Shown here: positions 5,088 through 5,766 of the stretch, piece by piece | How the letters are laid out: the number at the start of each line of letters is the position of its first letter | Numbering within the stretch: the stretch's first letter is position 1 | Assembly (NCBI GenBank): GCA_002011835.1 | Contig: MTPE01000200.1 | Location: forward strand, 1 to 5,766 | Direction of reading: 5' to 3' | From: Desulfarculaceae bacterium JdFR-95 | GTDB lineage: Bacteria > Desulfobacterota > Desulfarculia > Desulfarculales > Desulfarculaceae | DNA length: 5,766 bases | Translations under genes and position numbers: made by a program | The notes under the pieces: generated by a model | Databases searched by the model: none | Seen by the model: the letters and a program-made list of their open reading frames with translations, nothing else | Told to the model about the DNA's origin: nothing

Positions 5088-5766
5088 TGGCGGGGGTCCT
5101 GGCCCGCTACCATCAGGCCCTGGACGGCCTGGACCCGGTGGAGGTCATGGGCCGGGTCACCCAGGTGGTGGGGCTGGTGGCCGAGGTGCAGGGCCTGCTG
5201 TTGCCGGTGGGAGCGGGGGCCCACCTGCACACCGAGGCCGGCCCCCTCCTGGCCGAGGTGGTGGGCTTCCGCGGCCAGCGCATGCTGGTGATGCCCTATG
5301 GCCAGATGCGGGGGCTCAAGCCGGGCTGCACCGTGACCCGGGCCGAGGAGGGCGCCTTGGTGCGGGTGGGGCCGGGGCTGTTGGGCCGGGTGATCGACGC
5401 CCTGGGCCAGCCCCTGGACGGCGGCCCCGATCCCAGCTTCGAGACCCTCTACCCCCTCTACAACGACCCCCCTCCCGCGGTGAGCCGCCGCCGCATCCGC
5501 GAGCCGGTGGACACCGGGGTGCGGGTGATCAACGCCATGTTCACCCTGGGCAAGGGCCAACGCATCGGCATCTTCGCCGGCTCCGGCGTGGGCAAGTCCA
5601 CCTTGCTTTCCATGATCGCCCGCCACACCACCGCCGACGTGAACGTGATCGCCCTGGTGGGCGAGCGCGGCCGCGAGGTGCGCGACTTCATCGAGCGCGA
5701 CCTGGGAGAGAAAGGCATGCAGCGCTCGGTGGTGGTGGTGGCCACCAGCGATCAGCCCGCCCTGCT
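5087..5766 (+). CDS. fliI: Flagellum-specific ATPase FliI (5' part, cut by window edge)
   Basis: FliI is the hexameric ATPase at the base of the flagellar type III exporter, related to the F1 beta subunit. It helps deliver and unfold export substrates, working with FliH and FliJ. The window holds 226 codons of an expected 430-470. An N-terminal beta-barrel-like domain (about 17-85) has GRVTQVVGLVAEVQG at 22-36. The start of the catalytic domain has GRVIDALGQPLDG at 100-112, the Walker A P-loop GSGVGKST (165-172) with Lys170 and Thr172, and VGERGREVRDF at 191-201, including the family's conserved Glu after the P-loop. The fragment ends in ATSDQPAL (219-226). Walker B lies beyond the edge. The GxFAGSGVGKS form and context distinguish it from F1/V1 ATPases. 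ATG 5087 shares its A with the fliH TGA stop (TGATG), typical of termination-reinitiation coupling. Confidence 0.96.
   Translation, partial: MAGVLARYHQALDGLDPVEVMGRVTQVVGLVAEVQGLLLPVGAGAHLHTEAGPLLAEVVGFRGQRMLVMPYGQMRGLKPGCTVTRAEEGALVRVGPGLLGRVIDALGQPLDGGPDPSFETLYPLYNDPPPAVSRRRIREPVDTGVRVINAMFTLGKGQRIGIFAGSGVGKSTLLSMIARHTTADVNVIALVGERGREVRDFIERDLGEKGMQRSVVVVATSDQPAL

Noticed and set aside
4098..5626. Long minus-strand open frames opposite fliH and fliI.
   Set aside because: Same cause: G/C-rich codon bias of the sense genes. Compositionally biased products with no family motif or upstream signals.

Overview
This window is the front part of a flagellar basal-body operon, read entirely on the + strand: flgB - flgC - fliE - fliF - fliG - fliH - fliI. 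The first six genes are complete and fliI is cut by the right edge. All seven are recognisable from family motifs. I see no RNA gene, mobile element, CRISPR array or phage gene.

Organism: the DNA is G+C-rich (roughly two thirds by eye, with strong G/C preference at third codon positions). The proteins are canonical Gram-negative-type flagellar components. The operon is preceded by a near-consensus sigma-54 (RpoN) promoter. Sigma-54 control together with the unbroken flgBC-fliEFGHI order suggests a motile proteobacterium in the broad sense. A GC-rich Desulfobacterota ('deltaproteobacterial') lineage is my best guess, but that is an inference and not something the sequence proves.

Layout: positions 1-245 are non-coding as far as I can support. 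They hold a 22-bp-spaced direct repeat (31-64), a palindromic cluster (101-120) placed where an enhancer-binding activator could bind, an A/T-rich patch (129-144), a -24/-12 promoter (172-188) and a predicted transcript start near A199. The flgB frame is open upstream to an ATG at 102, but the promoter lies inside that extension. The true start is therefore almost certainly ATG 246, behind a good Shine-Dalgarno site. From there the genes are tightly packed: gaps of 1, 19, 36 and 24 nt, then a 14-nt overlap (fliG/fliH) and a 1-nt TGATG junction (fliH/fliI). This looks like one transcript with translational coupling at its distal end.

How the genes work together: FliF forms the MS ring in the inner membrane. 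FliG docks on the cytoplasmic end of FliF and carries the torque-generating charged residues. FliE joins the MS ring to the rod, and FlgB and FlgC are proximal rod subunits exported through the flagellar type III apparatus. FliH and FliI are the stator/regulator and the ATPase of that apparatus. The operon thus encodes the inner core of the motor and part of its exporter.

I did not find a previously undescribed system. The points most worth a second look are the regulatory region before flgB, the corrected flgB start, the exceptionally strong fliF ribosome binding site, and the FliH protein, whose N-terminus lacks tryptophan and whose only tryptophan is the last residue of an acidic C-terminal tail.
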